10,076 bases of DNA. Source: Pseudomonadota bacterium (GTDB taxonomy: Bacteria; Pseudomonadota; Alphaproteobacteria; Caulobacterales; Caulobacteraceae). The notes under the pieces were generated by a model. That model worked only from the letters and a program-made list of their open reading frames with translations, did no database searches and was not told where the DNA came from. The stretch spans positions 1 through 10,076 of the forward strand of contig JAEYQX010000097.1 of assembly GCA_023409795.1 (NCBI GenBank), read 5' to 3'. Shown one piece after another: positions 5,937 to 10,076 of this stretch (positions within the stretch are counted from its first letter, which is position 1; every line of letters begins with the position of its first letter). The translations under genes were made by a program, and so were the position numbers.

Positions 5937-8033
5937 TTAGCGGCTTACGCCCAGTTCGCGCAGCAGGTGCGGCTGGTCGTAGACGGTGCGCAGGGCCTCT
6001 GTGATGGCCGAGGTGGAGACGCTGACCGTGCGGTTCAGCTCGCCGTCATAGCCGAACGAACCCCCCAGCGAGTGGATGTTGCCGTCGAAGGCCGCGCCGA
6101 TGACTTCGCCCTCGGCATTGATCACCGGCGAGCCGGAGTTGCCGCCGATGATGTCGTTGGTCGAGACGAAGTTGTAGACGGCGTCCTTGTTGACCGTGTC
6201 GCGGGCCGCCATGAAGCGCTCGGAGGCGTCATAGGGGAAGGCTCCGGTCTGGCGCTCATAAAGGCCGCCGATGTTGGTGAAGGGGGTGATGGTCTTGTCA
6301 CCCTCGGTCCAGCCCTTCACCGAGCCATAGGACAGGCGCAGCGAGAAGGTCGCGTCCGGGTAGAGGTTGGTGCCATAGACGGCGAAGCGGGCCTGGGCCA
6401 GCTTCTCGGCGGCGCGGGCCGACGGGGCCGAGACCTCGGCCTCATACTGGTTGCGGACGGCCTGGGCGGCGTCGTCATTGGCCAGGACGAACTTCAGCAG
6501 GGCATCGTCGGAAGCCGCGATCTGTTCCGGCGTCATCTGCAGGGCCTGGGCGCGGAAGGCCGGGTCGGCCAGGCGCGTGCCCTCGACCAGGCGCGTGGCC
6601 AGTTCCTCGGGGTTCTCGGCACCGATCAGGGCCTTCACCTGCGGGTGGTCGGCGGTCAGGTATTCGCGGGTCTTGTTCAGCCAGAAGCTGAGGGCGATGC
6701 GCTCGACCTCATTGGCGATCGGCACCTCGCTGGACAGGCGGCGCGACAGGGCGGCGATGTCGGCGTCCGAATAGCCCGCGCGGCGCTCGGTCACCGGCTT
6801 GGCACGTTCCTTGGCGGCGCGCACGATGCTGCGGGCATAGCCATAGAGGTTGGAGCGCTGGCCGGCTGCGGCCTCCAGCTGGCGGTAGGGCAGGTAGAGG
6901 CGGCGCTGGGTGGCGACGACGGCGTCCATCTCGGCCCAGGGATCGCCGATGCGCTCGGCCAGGGCCGGGTCAGCGGCGACGCGCTGGCGCAGGTCCTGCT
7001 CCTCGGCCACCTTCTTGCCGAAGAAGTTGGGGTCGCGCAGGGCGCCGACCTGGCCGTAGAAGACCTTGAAGCTGTTCTCCAGGCCGAACAGGGGATCGAC
7101 CGAGACGCGGCGGGCTTCCTCGGAGGTGGTGGCGAACTCGGTCAGGCGACCGCGCAGCTCCGACGACTGGATCAGGGTGATGGGCAGCTGCTGGTCGCGC
7201 AGCTGCGACAGCTGGGACACGGTCAGCAGGCGCTGGGTCGTGCCGGGGTTGCCGGCGACGAAGACCGGATCACCGGCCTTGGGCGCCTCGGGGTTCCACT
7301 TCAGGTGGGTCGGCGAGGAGACCGGCTGGCCGTCCTTGTAGGCGCGCAGGAAGGCGGCATCCAGGGCATAGCGCGGGAAGTTGAAGTTGTCCGGGTCACC
7401 GCCGAAGAAGGCGGCCTGGAACTCGGGCGCGAAGACCAGGCGGACGTCGTCGTACTTGTCGAACTTGTAGAGCTTGTACTGGCCGCCGCGATAGAAGCTG
7501 ATGACCTGGCAGGTGCGGTCGGTGGCGTCGCCGCAGGCCTCCTTCTGGATCTTCTCGATCTCGGCCGAGCGGGCGCGCACGAAGTCGCTGCCGGTCAGGC
7601 CCTCGCCCGCGCCCAGGACGCGGTCGGTGACGTCAACGATCTCGGTCAGGACCTCGGCGGTCTGGCCGGGGCACTGCTTTTCCTCTTCGCGGTTGGCCGT
7701 GACCCAACCGTTCTTCACATAGTCATTCTCGGCCGAGGACAGGTCCTGGATGCACGAGACCACGCAGTGGTGGTTGGTCAGGATCAGGCCTTCGTCTGAG
7801 ACGAAGCTGGCCGAGCAGCCGCGCAGGCGCACCGCCGACTGGCGCACACGGTCCAGCCAGGCCTGGTCGATGTCGGTGCCATAGGCCTGGTTCACCGCCT
7901 GGATCGGGAAGTTGTCGAAGGTCCACATCCCCTCTTCAGCCCGAACCGAGGTGGCCGGGGCGTTGAACAGGGCCGCCGCTGCGCCGAGCGCCGCCAGCGA
8001 GGCCGTGAAGGAAAAGGTTCGACGAAGCGACAT
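5937..8033 (-). CDS. S46-family dipeptidyl-peptidase (DPP7-like), intact
   Basis: Periplasmic serine exopeptidase releasing N-terminal dipeptides from peptides, probably feeding dipeptide uptake. The 698-residue product is close to the usual 700-720 of family S46. Start ATG 8033 has GGAG six bases upstream (8040-8043) and begins a signal peptide: MSLRR, a hydrophobic core to about residue 22, and likely cleavage after SVRA (A32) before EEGMWTFDNFP. An ATG at 8087 lies upstream of the ribosome site and is rejected. The chymotrypsin-like triad is visible: His89 in TNHHC, likely Asp225 in ALDAAFLR, and Ser633 in GGNSGSP; which Asp is catalytic is inferred from spacing. The helical insert of the family fills roughly residues 310-540. 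Residue 651, 18 after the serine, is Gly (AAFDGN), as in DPP7, which prefers hydrophobic P1. It is paralogous to the interrupted gene at 2689-4758, ends at a good terminator, and is divergent from the ABC genes. Confidence 0.95.
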   Translation of the reverse strand: MSLRRTFSFTASLAALGAAAALFNAPATSVRAEEGMWTFDNFPIQAVNQAYGTDIDQAWLDRVRQSAVRLRGCSASFVSDEGLILTNHHCVVSCIQDLSSAENDYVKNGWVTANREEEKQCPGQTAEVLTEIVDVTDRVLGAGEGLTGSDFVRARSAEIEKIQKEACGDATDRTCQVISFYRGGQYKLYKFDKYDDVRLVFAPEFQAAFFGGDPDNFNFPRYALDAAFLRAYKDGQPVSSPTHLKWNPEAPKAGDPVFVAGNPGTTQRLLTVSQLSQLRDQQLPITLIQSSELRGRLTEFATTSEEARRVSVDPLFGLENSFKVFYGQVGALRDPNFFGKKVAEEQDLRQRVAADPALAERIGDPWAEMDAVVATQRRLYLPYRQLEAAAGQRSNLYGYARSIVRAAKERAKPVTERRAGYSDADIAALSRRLSSEVPIANEVERIALSFWLNKTREYLTADHPQVKALIGAENPEELATRLVEGTRLADPAFRAQALQMTPEQIAASDDALLKFVLANDDAAQAVRNQYEAEVSAPSARAAEKLAQARFAVYGTNLYPDATFSLRLSYGSVKGWTEGDKTITPFTNIGGLYERQTGAFPYDASERFMAARDTVNKDAVYNFVSTNDIIGGNSGSPVINAEGEVIGAAFDGNIHSLGGSFGYDGELNRTVSVSTSAITEALRTVYDQPHLLRELGVSR

Positions 8034-8074
8034 GAATATCTCCGATCGCGCGAGTGAGGGGCTCGCCTTGGTAT

Positions 8075-8101
8075 GCCTGTCCTGCATCCATAGAGACAGG
8101 C
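8075..8101. promoter_or_regulatory. dyad upstream of the intact S46 gene (possible operator or leader hairpin)
   Basis: GCCTGTC (8075-8081) and GACAGGC (8095-8101) are perfect 7-bp complements with a 13-base spacer, 41 bases upstream of the S46 start in the 197-bp divergent region 8034-8230. It could be a repressor site or lie in the 5' leader. I could not identify convincing -35/-10 boxes for either divergent gene. Confidence 0.35.
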
Positions 8102-8230
8102 GCCGTCCCGCGACAGCCTGATTCCTTTACGCCCCCGTCCTGCCCACGGGAAGCCGGCCTTACTTCGATTTAACTTGGCCATGGCGACGCGGAGCTTCAG
8201 AACACTCTCGGATTACGAGGATCTGTCTGA

Positions 8231-9399
8231 ATGTCGCTTGCGCTGTCGACGCTGCTATTCGAGTGGCGCAGATATATGGCCGCTGTCATGGCCCTGGCCC
8301 TGTCGGGGCTGCTGGTGCTGTCCATGACCGGTGTCTTCATCGGCATCGGCAAGGGCTTTACCGCCCAGATCGAGCGCTCCAGCGCCGACATCATCGTCAT
8401 GCAGCCCGGTGCCAAGAGCCTGTTCGGTGGCCCGTCGGGCGTGCCGCGCCGCTTCATTCCCCAGGTCTACAACCACCCCGAGGTCGAGGAGGTCCAGCCC
8501 TTCGACGCCGCCGGGGGCCGGTTCCAGTCGATCAAGGACGTGGACCCCACCCTGTCCCAGGCCGAGCGGGCCAAGATGGGCGCGCCCAAGATGAACTGGG
8601 TCTCCACCCAGATCATCGACACCACCCCCAATGCCGTCACCATTCCGACCGACTATTCGGAAGAACTGGTCGAGGCCCTGCGCCAGCCGCTGACGGTGGC
8701 CATCGACGAGACCACCCTGCCCAAGCTGGGCGTCAAGCTGGGCGAGAAGGCGCTTTATAACGGCCAGACCGTGACCGTGGTCGGCGTCCTGCGCGGCTAT
8801 CCCAGCATGATGCAGCCGGTCATCGTCATGTCGCGCGACACCCTGCGCATGGTGGGCCAGGCCGATACCGGCCCCAGCGTCGGCCCGCGGATGGTCAAGC
8901 TGCAGGACCCGGCCCGCGCGGCCATTGTTGCGGCCCAGCTGAACGAGATGGGCAAGGGCCAGTGGAAGGCCTGGACCCGCCAGGCCCTGGCCGAGGCCAA
9001 TGCCGGCGCCATGTTCGAGGAAGGCATCCTGCTGATCATCATCGGCGGGTGCGTGGTGCTGGGCATCATCATCGGCGTGGCCATCACCTGGCAGACCCTG
9101 CGCGGGGCCATCATGGCCAATATCAAGGAGTTCGCCTCGCTGCGGGCCCTGGGCGTCAGCATGGGCTCGCTGCGCTCCATCGTCATGGAGCTGAGCTTCT
9201 GGGTCGGGCTGGTGGGCGTGGCGGCGGCGATCTTCCTGACGTGGCTGCTGTCCCTGCTGGCCCTGGCCAATGCCGTCATCATCGCCATGCCGCCGGGCCT
9301 GCTGCTGATGGTGGGCGGCGGCCTGATCCTGATCTCGGTGCTGTCGGGCTTCCTGTCGCTCGGCATCCTGAAGAAGAGCCAACCGGCGGACCTGCTGCG

Positions 9400-9403
<4 letters not shown>
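8231..9403 (+). CDS. ABC transporter permease, DevC/MacB-FtsX type
   Basis: Inner-membrane subunit of a type VII (MacB-like) ABC exporter, 390 residues. The topology is the classic four-helix FtsX plan: one helix near the N-terminus (about 17-40), a periplasmic domain of about 220 residues (41-265), then three helices (266-288, 321-352, 355-378). The cytoplasmic loop between helices 2 and 3 carries EFASLRALGVS (300-310), which contacts the ATPase, and the tail ends KKSQPADLLR, normal for the family. The opening SLALSTLLFEWRRY resembles the DevC subgroup, whose partners are an ATPase (DevA) and an HlyD-like adaptor (DevB). ATG 8231 has GAGGAT 8 bases upstream. Its stop overlaps the ATPase start (ATGA, 9400-9403), so the two are co-translated. 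Such systems do not pump small molecules through the membrane but move periplasmic cargo by mechanotransmission; the cargo here is unknown. Confidence 0.92.

Positions 9404-10076
<673 letters not shown>

Noticed and set aside
5967..7799. 610-codon plus-strand open frame opposite the intact S46 gene
   Set aside because: Same shadow effect, with the same GL/GR/VD-rich composition and no recognisable domain.

Overview
This is a high-GC chromosomal window from an alphaproteobacterium, most likely Caulobacteraceae (Brevundimonas/Caulobacter type). The assignment is inferred, not measured. It rests on the uvrC...pgsA neighbourhood, a pair of S46 dipeptidyl-peptidases starting with EEGMW(T)xDNFP after the signal peptide, strong C/G third-position codon use, and small palindromic intergenic elements of the 'cccctcc...ggggagga' kind. 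No rRNA, tRNA, CRISPR array, insertion sequence or phage gene was seen.

Layout. Bases 1-2062 (+ strand) are housekeeping: the C-terminal end of uvrC (DNA repair), a beta-class carbonic anhydrase and pgsA (phosphatidylglycerophosphate synthase), closed by a clear Rho-independent terminator at 2091-2120. Bases 2168-4758 (- strand) hold a GNAT acetyltransferase whose start overlaps the end of an S46 serine dipeptidyl-peptidase gene. That peptidase gene is split by one in-frame TAA (3862-3864). Bases 5006-5311 (+) encode a small YdeI/OmpD-associated-type protein. Bases 5312-5936 hold palindromic repeats surrounding a frameshifted DUF559 (Vsr-like) endonuclease gene, then a - strand terminator. 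Bases 5937-8033 (-) encode a second, intact S46 dipeptidyl-peptidase. Bases 8231-10076 (+) encode an ABC exporter: a DevC/FtsX-like permease and, with a 4-base overlap, its ATPase, which runs off the window.

How the genes fit together. The two S46 enzymes are exported exopeptidases that should release dipeptides from peptides in the periplasm. Counting from the catalytic serine, the intact copy has Gly at the position that marks DPP7 (hydrophobic P1), and the interrupted copy has Ser at the position that is Arg/Ser in DPP11 (acidic P1). The pair was probably complementary, and this strain may have lost, or be losing, the acidic-specific one. The ABC genes are divergent from the intact peptidase across a 197-bp gap and look like the inner-membrane part of a MacB/DevBCA-type exporter.

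The points most worth checking are the in-frame stop in the first S46 gene, the predicted specificity split between the two S46 proteins, and the DUF559 gene embedded among palindromic repeats with its own stop codon inside one of them. I saw no convincing new multi-gene defence or biosynthetic system.
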